Shown here: positions 43,959 to 52,351 of the stretch, one piece after another
How positions within the stretch are numbered: the stretch's first letter is position 1
Layout of the letters: every line of letters starts with the position of its first letter
Source of the DNA: Streptomyces cacaoi
GTDB lineage: Bacteria; Actinomycetota; Actinomycetes; Streptomycetales; Streptomycetaceae
Direction: 5' to 3'
NCBI RefSeq assembly: GCF_006539165.1
Contig: NZ_BJMM01000011.1
Coordinates: 62,001-126,000 of the forward strand
Length of the DNA: 64,000 bases
Made by a program: the position numbers and the translations under genes
The notes under the pieces: model-generated
Told to the model about the DNA's origin: nothing
What the model saw: only the letters and a program-made list of their open reading frames with translations
Database searches by the model: none

Positions 43959-44333
43959 GCGGTGTGCCTTTCGTTTCGGTCGTTCCGGTCGGTCTGGTCG
44001 GTCTGGTTGTTCCGATCGCTCCCGGTGGCCCCGGGCGCTTCGGTGCGTGTCCGCACGCGGACGGGCCGGACGCGGAGGAGGGGGTGGGCGCGTGCCCGGC
44101 GGCGGACACGTGCCGGATTGCCCACGGCCCACCGCGCACATTCCGGGCGGCTGGGCGCTTCACCCGATAGACGCTCGCCCGAACGCGAGGCGGCGCTCCC
44201 GGCGCGCGCGGGCGCGTCCGTGGCCGGGGCGAACGCGCCGGATCCCGGGTCGCGCGGGCGGTGCCGACGGAGGGTTCGGCCGCTTCGCCGCGCACCGGAT
44301 GCACACGGTTCGCGCCGGGCGCACGCTGGGAAC
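43959..44333. other. Divergent intergenic region, no gene seen
   Basis: 375 bp between the secreted protein (minus) and a 67-codon ORF (plus). Contains TCGGTCTGG repeated twice near 43990 but no clear promoter pair. It should hold both promoters; CACGCT lies 6 nt before ATG 44334. Confidence 0.4.
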
Positions 44334-44537
44334 ATGACCCCTCCGATCGTGGTGCACCCGCCGTCGCAGTCCGGGGGACGGCGGGTCACGGCGCACACCG
44401 AGAGCCTCGGGACCGCGCACCGGCCCGAGGACGTGGTGGAGTTCCTGCGCCGCGCCGGGCTGGAGCCGTCGGAGATCCAGCTGGACGACCCGAACCTCAT
44501 CGAGTGGCGCGGCGGCGGCCCGGACGTGTGGGAGTGA
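44334..44537 (+). CDS. Small conserved hypothetical protein, 67 aa
   Basis: Acidic soluble protein: MTPPIVVHPPSQSGGRRVTAH, then PEDVVEFLRRAGLEPSEIQLDDPNLIEWRGG, a helix-turn followed by a short strand, and a DVWE end. It has good GC3 character and the look of a conserved streptomycete short protein, but I do not know its function. No ribosome site; CACGCT 6 nt upstream is a poor -10. Confidence 0.6.
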   Translation: MTPPIVVHPPSQSGGRRVTAHTESLGTAHRPEDVVEFLRRAGLEPSEIQLDDPNLIEWRGGGPDVWE

Positions 44538-44718
44538 GCCCCGGGCGCGGCACGGGCCGCCACCTGCCGGTCGGCGGGCCGCCACAGGCAGTTGAGGACG
44601 AAGGGGACACTCCGGGCATAGGGCCTCCGCCCGGTGCGAGGCGGGTGTGTGGTGCGTCCGAGTGGCGGAGTACCGTCGGGTGAGCCCACGGGCCGCGAAG
44701 TGAGGAGCCTGATCACCC

Positions 44719-46107
44719 ATGCCGCCACTGCCGTCAACGCCGTCCACCCCGGCCGCCTCGTCAGCGCCTTCGGCGACCGGCGCCCCCGAGCGCCGCACCG
44801 AACTGGTCGAGGACCTGATGGAGCGCTTCCCCCACATCCCCAGGGAGGCCGTGCTCAAGGAAGACCTGCTCCGCGGCGGGATCGCGTTCGACGACTCGGC
44901 CCTCAGCGGCAACGAGGACGGCGACGTCAAGCCGAAGTCCTACTTCATCTTCTCCTTCGACCACCGCACCCTCCCCGAGCTGGGCGAGGCCGCGCTGCGC
45001 CGGCCCCCGGAGGAGATCGTGCTGACCGGCGGCCCCTACGAGCTGCGCCGCACCGTCGTCTCCGTCCGGGTCAACCCCGACGCCCCCTACCGGGTGCAGG
45101 CGGGCGAGGACGGCTCGCTCGGGCTGTATCTGGACGGGCGGCGCATCGCCGACGTCGGCCTGCCGCCCATGCCGGACTACTACCGGCACACGCTCGCCAA
45201 CGGGAAGTCCGTGATGGAGGTGGCGCCCACCATCCAGTGGGGCTACCTGATCTATCTGACCGTCTTCCGGGTGTGCCAGTACTTCGGCGCCAAGGAGGAG
45301 TGCCAGTACTGCGACATCAACCACAACTGGCGCCAGCACAAGGCGGCGGGGCGGCCCTACACCGGCGTGAAGCCCGTCGAGGAGGTGCTGGAGGCGCTGG
45401 AGATCATCTCCCAGCACGACACCCTCGGCGCCTCGCGGGCCTACACCCTCACCGGCGGCTCGATCACCTCGCAGGTGCAGGGCAAGGACGAGGCCGACTT
45501 CTACGGCCAGTACGCGAAGGCCATCGAGGAGCGCTTCCCCGGCCGCTGGACGGGCAAGGTCGTCGCGCAGGCGCTGCCCAAGGAGGACGTGCAGCGGTTC
45601 CACGACTACGGGATCCGCATCTACCACCCCAACTTCGAGGTGTGGGACAAGCGGCTGTTCGAGCTGTACTGCCCCGGCAAGGAGCGCTACGTCGGCCGCG
45701 AGGAGTGGCACCGCCGGATCCTGGACTCCGCCGAGGTCTTCGGCGCCCGCAACGTCATCCCGAACTTCGTCGCCGGTGTGGAGATGGCCGAGCCGTTCGG
45801 CTTCGGGACGGTGGACGAGGCCATCGCCTCCACCACCGAGGGCCTGGACTTCTTCATGTCGCACGGGATCACCCCGCGCTTCACCACCTGGTGCCCCGAG
45901 CCGACCACCCCGCTGGGCAAGTCGAACCCGCTCGGCGCCCCGCTGGAGTACCACATCCGGCTGCTGGACGCCTACCGCGCGGCGATGCAGCGCCACGGCC
46001 TGTCCTCGCCCCCCGGGTACGGCCCGGCGGGCGCCGGCCGCGCCGTCTTCTCGGTCAGCTCCTTCATGGACACGCTGCCGCCCGAGGAGGGCTCGCCCGT
46101 CTCCTGA
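44719..46107 (+). CDS. Radical SAM protein with CX8CX2C cluster motif
   Basis: 462-aa enzyme predicted to bind a 4Fe-4S cluster and cleave SAM. Cluster Cys are C186, C195 and C198 in FRVCQYFGAKEECQYCDIN, a CX8CX2C spacing rather than the usual CX3CX2C. YTLTGGSI fits the GGE-like SAM-binding strand; VIPNFVAGVEMAEPFGFGTVDEA and GITPRFTTWCPEPTTPLGKSNPLGAPLEYHIRLL cover the later barrel strands. The first 165 residues form a separate N-terminal domain. GAGGAG lies 12 nt before ATG 44719. Substrate unknown; no precursor peptide or other radical-SAM partner is adjacent. Confidence 0.85.
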   Translation: MPPLPSTPSTPAASSAPSATGAPERRTELVEDLMERFPHIPREAVLKEDLLRGGIAFDDSALSGNEDGDVKPKSYFIFSFDHRTLPELGEAALRRPPEEIVLTGGPYELRRTVVSVRVNPDAPYRVQAGEDGSLGLYLDGRRIADVGLPPMPDYYRHTLANGKSVMEVAPTIQWGYLIYLTVFRVCQYFGAKEECQYCDINHNWRQHKAAGRPYTGVKPVEEVLEALEIISQHDTLGASRAYTLTGGSITSQVQGKDEADFYGQYAKAIEERFPGRWTGKVVAQALPKEDVQRFHDYGIRIYHPNFEVWDKRLFELYCPGKERYVGREEWHRRILDSAEVFGARNVIPNFVAGVEMAEPFGFGTVDEAIASTTEGLDFFMSHGITPRFTTWCPEPTTPLGKSNPLGAPLEYHIRLLDAYRAAMQRHGLSSPPGYGPAGAGRAVFSVSSFMDTLPPEEGSPVS

Positions 46108-46153
46108 CCCGCCTGTGAGCTGGCGGTTCGCCGCCCGCCGATGAGTTCTCGTG

Positions 46154-46193
46154 CCGGCTCCGGTCCCTTCCTCGGAGAAGGAACCGGAGCCGG
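46154..46193. terminator. Long hairpin after the radical SAM gene
   Basis: CCGGCTCCGGT (46154-46164) pairs with ACCGGAGCCGG (46183-46193), continued after one mismatch by CCTTC/GAAGG. Stem of about 16 pairs, 6-nt loop. It lies between the radical SAM and reductase genes and probably ends the first transcript. Confidence 0.65.
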
Positions 46194-46223
46194 TTCCACG
46201 ACACTGTCGAGGAGACGAGAACC

Positions 46224-46838
46224 ATGGCGCAGCTGACCCTCACCACCTTTCTCACGCTCGACGGCGTGATGCAGGGGCCGGGCGGGCCGGAGGAGGACCC
46301 GCGCGACGGCTTCGACCTCGGCGGCTGGCTGGTGCCGTACGCCGACGAGGGCATGGCCCGCCATGTGGCCACCTGGTTCGGGCGCGCCGGCGCCTTCCTG
46401 CTGGGCCGGGTGACGTACGAGATCTTCCAGGCGTACTGGCCGCAGGTGTCCGCCGAGGAGGACCCGGTCGTCGCCGGACGCCTCAACTCGCTTCCCAAGT
46501 ACGTCGCCTCCACGACGCTTCAGCAGCCGCAGTGGGAGCACACCACCGTGCTGGAGGGGGACACCGTCGAGGCCGTCCACCGGCTCAAGGAGCAGCCCGG
46601 CGACGAGATCCAGATCCACGGCAGCGGCGCGCTCGCCCGGTCGCTGATGGCGCACGACGGCCTGATCGACGTCTACCGGCTGCTGGTCTACCCGGTCGTC
46701 CTGGGCCGTGGCCGTCGGCTGTTCCCGGAGGGCGCCGTCCCCACGGCGCTGCGCCTGGTCGAGTCCGACACCACTCCCGCCGGTGTGGCCGTGCACACCT
46801 ATGTGCCCGAGGGGCGGCCGGTGTTCGGCTCGGTGTGA
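46224..46838 (+). CDS. Dihydrofolate-reductase-like (RibD C-terminal) protein
   Basis: 204-aa NADPH-binding reductase of the RibD_C/YwjB type. TTFLTLDGVMQGPG opens the fold, FLLGRVTYEIFQAYWP holds the cofactor loop, IQIHGSGALARSLMAHDGLIDVYRLLVYPVVLGRGRRLF is characteristic. GAGGAGACGAGAACC precedes ATG 46224. No riboflavin genes are near, so the substrate is unknown. Confidence 0.88.
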   Translation: MAQLTLTTFLTLDGVMQGPGGPEEDPRDGFDLGGWLVPYADEGMARHVATWFGRAGAFLLGRVTYEIFQAYWPQVSAEEDPVVAGRLNSLPKYVASTTLQQPQWEHTTVLEGDTVEAVHRLKEQPGDEIQIHGSGALARSLMAHDGLIDVYRLLVYPVVLGRGRRLFPEGAVPTALRLVESDTTPAGVAVHTYVPEGRPVFGSV

Positions 46839-47112
46839 CGGCCCGCCGGCCCTCTTCCGCCGGCCGCGGCCGGGAAATACCGCTTGCCCTCCGGGCGTTG
46901 CACGGCTGAGGCTCGTCATGTGCGGGTGCTGCCCCGGTGGGTGTCCGCCGCCGGCTGCACGCCTCGGGCAACCCGCGCGATCCGCATCCCGTCCCCCTTT
47001 CCGGTGGGCGCCGGGAACGGGCACGGGCCGCGTGGAGCGGAGCGCGTCCCGACGGGGAATGCTGCGGATCGGACGAGGTGCGGGGCGCGTCGCCCTGGGC
47101 GGGAGTGCGGGT

Positions 47113-48621
47113 ATGACGGGCAGTGCGCGCGGCGCGGGCCGCAGAGCCGCGGCAGGCGGGCCGCGGCCCGAGCGGGCCCGCAGGGCCGGCGCCGACGCCG
47201 CGTGGCAGGCGCTCGCCGCGAGCCTGGACGGGCTGCTGCTGCGGCCCGGCGAGAAGGAGTACACCGCGGCACGCAAGCTGTTCAATCCGCGGTTCGACGC
47301 GGTGCGCCCGGCGGCCGTCGCCTACTGCGCGGGCCCGGGCGATGTCGCCGAGTGTCTCGCGTTCGCCCGGCGGCACGGCACGCCGGTGGCGATACGCAGC
47401 GGCGGGCACTCCTACGCCGGCTGGTCCTCGGGCAGGGACAGGCTCGTCATCGACGTGCAGAAGATGGACGACGTGACGGGCAGCGGGCGCAGCGCCACCG
47501 TCGGCGCCGGGGCCAAACTCATCGACGTGTACGCCGGGTTGAGCGGCCACAAGCGCACCATCCCGGCGGGCACCTGCCCCACCGTGGGGGTCTCGGGGCT
47601 CGCGCTGGGCGGCGGTGTCGGTGTCGTCGCCCGCGCCTACGGGCTCACCAGCGACAGCGTGACGGCGGCGCGCGTCGTGACCGCCGACGGCAGGCTGCGC
47701 GAGGTGTCGGAGGACGCCGACGCGGATCTGTTCTGGGCGCTGCGCGGCGCCGGCGGCGGCAACTTCGGCGTCGTCACCTCTCTGGAGTTCCGCACCCATG
47801 TGGCGCCCTCCTGCCAGACCTTCTTCCTGTCCTGGCCGTGGTCGAGGGCCGCCGCCGTGGTCCGCGAGTGGCAGCGCTGGGCACCGATGGCGCCGGAGGA
47901 GATCTGGGCCCATCTGCATCTGTCGGCCCCCGCCGGCGGGCGGCCCGGCAGCGTCCGCATGGGCGGCCTGTCGCTGGGTGCGCGCCGCGAGGTCGAGAAC
48001 CACCTCGACCGGCTCGCCGGCCGCGTCGGCGCCCCCGCCTCGGACCACTCCCTGCGGCGCCACTCGTATCTGGACGCCATGAAGACCATGGGCGGGGTCT
48101 CCGGCTGGACGCTGAACCAGGCGCACCAGGCCGGTACGCTGCCCGGCCGCCGCAAGCGCGGCAAGGTCGCCCGCGAGTGCTACGCGGCGCGCAGCGACTT
48201 CTACACCCGCTCCCTGCCGCCGGACGGCATCCGGGCGCTGCTCGCCCGGGTGGAGCGGCTGGCCTCGCTGCGCGGCGGAGGTGCCGGGACGGTGGCGCTG
48301 GACGCGCTCGGCGGCGCGGTGAACCGGCCCCGCCCCGATGCGACGGCCTTCGTGCACCGCTCGGCGCGGTTCCTCGCCCAGTACCTCGTCTCCTGGCCGG
48401 ACGGCGCCCCCGCCGGGACGGTCACCGCGCACCGCGACTGGCTCAACACCACCCATGCGACGATGCGCCCCTGGGCCAGCGGCTTCGCCTACCAGAACTA
48501 CGCCGACCCCGCCCTGCGGGACTGGCGGCACGCCTACTACGGCCCCAACGCCGAACGCCTCGCCAAGGTGAAGCACGCCTACGACCCCGACCGGCTGTTC
48601 TCCTTCCCCCAGGCCCTGTGA
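47113..48621 (+). CDS. FAD-linked oxidase of the berberine-bridge type
   Basis: 502-aa flavoenzyme with bicovalent FAD. FAD attachment sites: His99 in IRSGGHSYAGWS and Cys155 in PAGTCPTVGVSGLALGGG. The VAIRSGG strand, DADLFWALRGAGGGNFGVVTSLEF and the C-terminal FAYQNYADPALRDWRHAYYGPNAERLAKVKHAYDPDRLFSFPQAL (BBE motif) are complete. ATG 47113 follows GGGAG at 8 nt; ATG 47059 is an alternative that adds an Arg/Gly-rich stretch. No secretion signal. Such enzymes oxidise sugars, alcohols or secondary-metabolite intermediates; substrate unknown. Confidence 0.9.
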   Translation: MTGSARGAGRRAAAGGPRPERARRAGADAAWQALAASLDGLLLRPGEKEYTAARKLFNPRFDAVRPAAVAYCAGPGDVAECLAFARRHGTPVAIRSGGHSYAGWSSGRDRLVIDVQKMDDVTGSGRSATVGAGAKLIDVYAGLSGHKRTIPAGTCPTVGVSGLALGGGVGVVARAYGLTSDSVTAARVVTADGRLREVSEDADADLFWALRGAGGGNFGVVTSLEFRTHVAPSCQTFFLSWPWSRAAAVVREWQRWAPMAPEEIWAHLHLSAPAGGRPGSVRMGGLSLGARREVENHLDRLAGRVGAPASDHSLRRHSYLDAMKTMGGVSGWTLNQAHQAGTLPGRRKRGKVARECYAARSDFYTRSLPPDGIRALLARVERLASLRGGGAGTVALDALGGAVNRPRPDATAFVHRSARFLAQYLVSWPDGAPAGTVTAHRDWLNTTHATMRPWASGFAYQNYADPALRDWRHAYYGPNAERLAKVKHAYDPDRLFSFPQAL

Positions 48622-48718
48622 GCTGCCGGAGGCCCGTGCCCTCCCGGGCCGTGCGCCCCGCGCCGGGCCGTACCCTGGCGTGCGCACCGTCAGCCCGCCG
48701 TATCCGAGGAGAACCACC

Positions 48719-49519
48719 GTGCTCGTGCTGTTGCCGCCGTCCGAGGGGAAGGCCGAAGGCGGGCAGGGCCGCCCGCTGGACCTGGGCGCCCTCTCGCTGC
48801 CCGGGCTGACCGGGGCGCGCGAGCGGGTGCTCGACGAACTGGTCGAGCTGTGCGCCGGGGATCCGCTGCACAACGAGAAGGCCCGCGAGGTGCTGGGGCT
48901 GAGCGAAGGGCTGCGCGGTGAGCTGGCGAAGAACGCACAGCTGCGCACGGCGCCCGCCCGGCCCGCCGGTGAGATCTACACGGGTGTGCTCTACGACGCG
49001 CTCGGGCTCGCGACGCTCTCCCCCGCGGCGCGGAAGCGCGCGGCCCGGTCGCTGCTGGTCTTCTCCGCGCTGTGGGGCGCGGTCGGCGTCGAGGACCGCA
49101 TTCCCTCCTACCGGCTGTCGGGCGGGGTGAAGCTGCCCGGCGCCGGGCCGCTCGGTGCCTACTGGCGCGGGCCGCTGGAGTCGGTGCTGCCGCAGGCGGC
49201 GGACGGCGGGCTGGTGCTGGATCTGCGGTCCTCCGCGTACGCGGCCATGTGGAAGCCGAAGGGGGAGGTCGCCGCGCGGACGGCGACGGTCCGGGTCCTC
49301 CAGGCGAAGACGGTCGACGGGGTGGAGAAGCGGACGGTCGTCAGCCACTTCAACAAGGCCACGAAGGGGCGGGTCGTGCGGGCGCTGCTGGAGGCCGGGG
49401 CCGAGCCGTCCGGCCCCGGCGAACTGGCGGACGTCCTGCGGGAGTTGGGCTGGACCGTGGAGAGCGGTCCCGGCAAGTCGGGCACGACGGGCCTGGACAT
49501 CGTCGTCCGGGACCTGTGA
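48719..49519 (+). CDS. yaaA: YaaA-family peroxide-stress protein
   Basis: 266-aa cytosolic protein that in enteric bacteria limits intracellular free iron during peroxide stress. VLVLLPPSEGKAEGGQG at the start, GEIYTGVLYDALGL, RSLLVFSALWGAVGVEDRIPSYRLS and the Lys/Arg-rich RTVVSHFNKATKGRVVRALL region are the DUF328 landmarks. GTG 48719 follows GAGGAGAACCACC. KDPG aldolase follows 94 bp downstream on the same strand. Confidence 0.9.
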   Translation: MLVLLPPSEGKAEGGQGRPLDLGALSLPGLTGARERVLDELVELCAGDPLHNEKAREVLGLSEGLRGELAKNAQLRTAPARPAGEIYTGVLYDALGLATLSPAARKRAARSLLVFSALWGAVGVEDRIPSYRLSGGVKLPGAGPLGAYWRGPLESVLPQAADGGLVLDLRSSAYAAMWKPKGEVAARTATVRVLQAKTVDGVEKRTVVSHFNKATKGRVVRALLEAGAEPSGPGELADVLRELGWTVESGPGKSGTTGLDIVVRDL

Positions 49520-49556
49520 GGGGCGAGCCGCCCCGCTGCCCACCGCCCCACCAGCG

Positions 49557-49583
49557 GTTGCAGCATGCGCAACGAGTGTTGCG
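49557..49583. promoter_or_regulatory. GTTGC/GCAAC half-site cluster upstream of eda
   Basis: CGCAAC-GAGT-GTTGCG (49568-49583) is a perfect dyad, and a third half-site GTTGC sits at 49557-49561. All lie 30-57 bp before the KDPG aldolase start. A sugar-acid-responsive repressor site is plausible; the regulator is not in the window. Confidence 0.5.
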
Positions 49584-49613
49584 GGGAGTGGCCCTGCTGG
49601 GGAGGATGAGGGC

Positions 49614-50237
49614 ATGAGTTCCTCCGTGCTGGCCCTCGCCCCCGTCGTCCCCGTCGTCGTACTGGAGGACGCGAGCGACGCGGCACCGCTGGCCCGGGCC
49701 CTGGTCGCCGGCGGGCTGCCGGCCATCGAGGTCACCCTGCGCACCCCCGCGGCGCCCGAGGCGATCCGGGCCATCGCACGGGAGGTGCCGGAGGCCGTCG
49801 TCGGCGCGGGCACGGTGACGGGCGCCGAACAGGCCCGCACGGCCGCGGAGGCGGGCGCCCGGTTCCTGGTCAGCCCGGGCTGGACACCGACGCTGCTGGC
49901 GGCCATGCGGGAGACGGGGCTGCCGTTCCTGCCGGGCGTCTCGACCACCTCGGAGGTGGTGGCGCTGCTCGAACAGGGCGTCACGGAGATGAAGTTCTTC
50001 CCCGCCGAGGCGGCCGGCGGCACCGCCTACCTCAAGTCCCTGGCCTCTCCCCTGCCGCAGGCCCGGTTCTGTCCGACCGGCGGCGTCGGCGTGCACAACG
50101 CGGCGGACTATCTGGCGCTGCCCAACGTCGGCTGCGTGGGCGGCACCTGGATGCTTCCGCAGGACGCGCTGGCCGCCCGGGACTGGGAGCGGATACGCGC
50201 CCTGGCCGCCGAGGCCGCGACGCTCGGCGGTCGCTGA
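49614..50237 (+). CDS. eda: KDPG/KHG aldolase
   Basis: 207-aa class I aldolase splitting 2-keto-3-deoxy-6-phosphogluconate (or related keto-hydroxyglutarate) into pyruvate and an aldehyde. VPVVVLEDASDAAPLARALVAGGLPAIEVTLRTPAA with catalytic Glu, VVGAGTVTGAEQA, RFLVSPGW, FLPGVSTTSE, and Schiff-base Lys in VTEMKFFPAEAAGG, then FCPTGGVG. GGGGAGGATGAGGGC precedes ATG 49614. No dehydratase or kinase partner adjacent, so it probably serves a sugar-acid pathway encoded elsewhere. Confidence 0.92.
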   Translation: MSSSVLALAPVVPVVVLEDASDAAPLARALVAGGLPAIEVTLRTPAAPEAIRAIAREVPEAVVGAGTVTGAEQARTAAEAGARFLVSPGWTPTLLAAMRETGLPFLPGVSTTSEVVALLEQGVTEMKFFPAEAAGGTAYLKSLASPLPQARFCPTGGVGVHNAADYLALPNVGCVGGTWMLPQDALAARDWERIRALAAEAATLGGR

Positions 50238-50279
50238 CCCGGCGCGGCCCGCCCACCGGGTCGCGGTCGCGCGGGCGTT

Positions 50280-50302
50280 CCGTCGGCGCAGCCGGCCGAC
50301 GG
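50280..50302. terminator. Hairpin between convergent eda and RNase H genes
   Basis: CCGTCGGC (50280-50287) and GCCGACGG (50295-50302) with a 7-nt loop. Confidence 0.5.
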
Positions 50303-50306
50303 ACGG

Positions 50307-51611
50307 TCAGCGCAGGTGCGCGGTCTCGTTGAGCAGGCGCAGCGAGGCGTTGCCGTCGGCGTAGTAGGCGACGGCGCTCAGCGAGGCGGCCGACAGCTCC
50401 ATCCGGAACAGGGCCTCCGGCGGCGCCCCGAGGGCGAGCCGTACCAGCGTCTTGACCGGTGTGACGTGCGTGACCAGCACGACGGTGCGTCCCGCGTACC
50501 GGGCGAGCAGTCGGTCCCTGGCCACCGTGACGCGCCGGGCCACCTCCTCGAACGACTCGCCACCGCCGGTCGGCCGCGCCGTCGTGGAGCCGAGCCAGGC
50601 GGTGAGGTCGTCGGGGTGGCGCTCGCGCACCTCGGCGAAGGTGAGCCCCTCCCAGGCCCCGAAGTCGCACTCGCGCAGCCCGTCCTCGGTGTGCACGCTC
50701 AGGCCGAGGCGGTCGGCGACGGCCTGCGCGGTCTCCCGGCAGCGGCGCAGCGGTGAGGAGACGACGGCCTGCACGGTGCCGCGGGCCGCGAGCGCCTCGG
50801 CCACGGCGGCGGCCTGCTCGCGGCCGGCGGCGGACAGCCCCGGGTCGGAGCCGCCGCTGCCGGAGAACCGCTTCTCGGGTGTGAGCGGCGTCTCGCCGTG
50901 CCGCAGCAGAACGAAGGTGGAGGGGGTGCCCATGTCGGGCCCCCAGCCGGCGCGGGCGGAGGGCGTGGCGGTGCGGGCCCCGGGCTCGCCCCGCGGCTGC
51001 GGCTCGGCCGGCGGCTGGACCGCCCCACCCGCCGGCTCCCCGCCCGGGCCGGACGCCGTGGGGGCCGCGCCCTCGGGCGCCACGGCCGCGGCACCGGCCA
51101 CTGCTTCCGGACCGGCTGCTTCCGGTGTGCCGGTCACCCCGGCCGGAGCGGCGTCCAACTCCGCGCGGGACGTGGCCGGTTCCCACTGGCCGCCGTTCTT
51201 CCCGGCGTCCATGGCCTCGTTGGCGAGACCGTCGGCGTGCTTGTTCCGCTCGCGCGGGATCCACTCGTAGCTGACGGCGCCCTCGGGGAAGACGCCGCCC
51301 GCCTCCAGCGCGAGCGGCCGCATCCCCGGGTGCTTGATCTTCCAGCGTCCGCTCATCTGCTCGACGACGAGCTTGGAGTCCATCCGCACCAGCACCGCGG
51401 CGTCCGGGTCCAGTTCGTACGCGGCACGCAGGCCGGCGAGCAGACCGCGGTACTCGGCCACGTTGTTGGTGGCGTGCCCGATGAACCCCGCCGTCTCCCG
51501 CAGCGTCTCACCGGACGCGCCGTCCTTGACGACGGCGCCGTAACCGGCCGGCCCCGGATTGCCGCGGGAGCCGCCGTCGGCCTCGACGATCAAGGTACGG
51601 CGGGTGCTCAC
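50307..51611 (-). CDS. Bifunctional RNase H / acid phosphatase
   Basis: 434-aa two-domain enzyme. N-terminal RNase HI-like domain (about 1-140) with acids in VEADGGSRGNPG (Asp12), NVAEYRGL, RMDSKLVVEQM and HADGLANEAMD. An Ala/Pro/Gly linker (145-225) leads to a histidine-phosphatase domain, FVLLRHGETPLTPEKRFSG, with the second His in VLVTHVTPVKTLV. In mycobacteria the homologue (Rv2228c) degrades RNA in RNA/DNA hybrids and has alpha-ribazole phosphatase-type activity. GTG 51611 overlaps the upstream stop by GTGA. Third gene of a coupled cluster. Confidence 0.93.
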   Translation of the reverse strand: MSTRRTLIVEADGGSRGNPGPAGYGAVVKDGASGETLRETAGFIGHATNNVAEYRGLLAGLRAAYELDPDAAVLVRMDSKLVVEQMSGRWKIKHPGMRPLALEAGGVFPEGAVSYEWIPRERNKHADGLANEAMDAGKNGGQWEPATSRAELDAAPAGVTGTPEAAGPEAVAGAAAVAPEGAAPTASGPGGEPAGGAVQPPAEPQPRGEPGARTATPSARAGWGPDMGTPSTFVLLRHGETPLTPEKRFSGSGGSDPGLSAAGREQAAAVAEALAARGTVQAVVSSPLRRCRETAQAVADRLGLSVHTEDGLRECDFGAWEGLTFAEVRERHPDDLTAWLGSTTARPTGGGESFEEVARRVTVARDRLLARYAGRTVVLVTHVTPVKTLVRLALGAPPEALFRMELSAASLSAVAYYADGNASLRLLNETAHLR

Positions 51612-52351
51612 AGACCGGACTCCGGCGTCCGCACCAGGATGCGGCGGCAGTTCTCGCAGCGCACGACGGCGTCGGCGGGGGCCTCCCGCACCTCGTTCAG
51701 CTCGGTGATGTTCAGCTCCAGACGGCAGCCCTCGCAGCGCCGCTGGTACAGCCGGGCGGCACCGACACCGCCCTCGCGCTCGCGGATCTTGCCGTAGAGG
51801 GTGAGCAGCGCCTCGGGCACGGCGGCGGCGAGGGTCTCGCGCTCCTTGCGGACACCGGCCTCCTCGCTGTCCAGCTCGGCGACGGCGGCGTCCCGGCGGG
51901 CCGTGGCGTCCTCGACCTTGGCGGCCACCGAGTCGACCCGCTCGGAGAGTTCGGCCGCACGCCCCTGCGCGGCCTCGCGGCGCTCCATGACCTCCAGGAC
52001 GACGTCCTCCAGATCGCCCTGGCGCTTGGCGAGGGAGGCGATCTCGCTCTGGAGGTTCTCCAGGTCCTTGGGGTTGGTGACGGCCCCCGAGTCCAGCCGC
52101 TTCTGGTCCCGGGCGGCGCGCTGACGGACCTGGTCGACGTCCTGTTCGGCCTTCGTCTGCTCGCGTGCGGTGTCGCTCTCCTCGGTCTGCGCGGCCACCA
52201 GGAGGTCGCGCAGCTGGGCCAGATCGGCCTCCAGCCGCTGGATCTCCTCGTGCTCGGGCAGGGTCTTGCGCTTGTGCGCGAGCTGCGTCAGGCGCGTGTC
52301 GAGGGCCTGGACGTCGAGCAGGCGGATCTGATCGGCGGGCGCGGCGTTCAG
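51608..52351 (-). CDS. Coiled-coil zinc-ribbon protein with a CTG start
   Basis: 247-aa protein: a long charged helical hairpin (residues 5-190, heptad-like, for example RLEADLAQLRDLLVAAQTEESDTAREQTKAEQDVDQVR) followed by a zinc ribbon with Cys pairs RRCEGCRLELN and VRCENCRRIL. This is the actinobacterial C4-type zinc-ribbon family usually found with Nif3 and RNase H. The start appears to be CTG 52351: homologues begin (L/M)NAAPADQIRLLDVQALD, GGAG lies 7 nt upstream, and C-TGA overlaps the Nif3 stop exactly as ATGA would. No ATG or GTG lies nearby in frame. Function unknown; possibly a nucleic-acid or ribosome-associated factor. Confidence 0.88.
   Translation of the reverse strand: MNAAPADQIRLLDVQALDTRLTQLAHKRKTLPEHEEIQRLEADLAQLRDLLVAAQTEESDTAREQTKAEQDVDQVRQRAARDQKRLDSGAVTNPKDLENLQSEIASLAKRQGDLEDVVLEVMERREAAQGRAAELSERVDSVAAKVEDATARRDAAVAELDSEEAGVRKERETLAAAVPEALLTLYGKIREREGGVGAARLYQRRCEGCRLELNITELNEVREAPADAVVRCENCRRILVRTPESGL

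Noticed and set aside
44538..44718. Precursor peptide gene for the radical SAM protein
   Set aside because: No short ORF with ribosome site and conserved core in the 181 bp upstream; the 67-codon ORF before it does not look like a RiPP precursor.
46585..48948. 787-codon minus-strand frame opposite the FAD oxidase
   Set aside because: Antisense shadow without recognisable domain.
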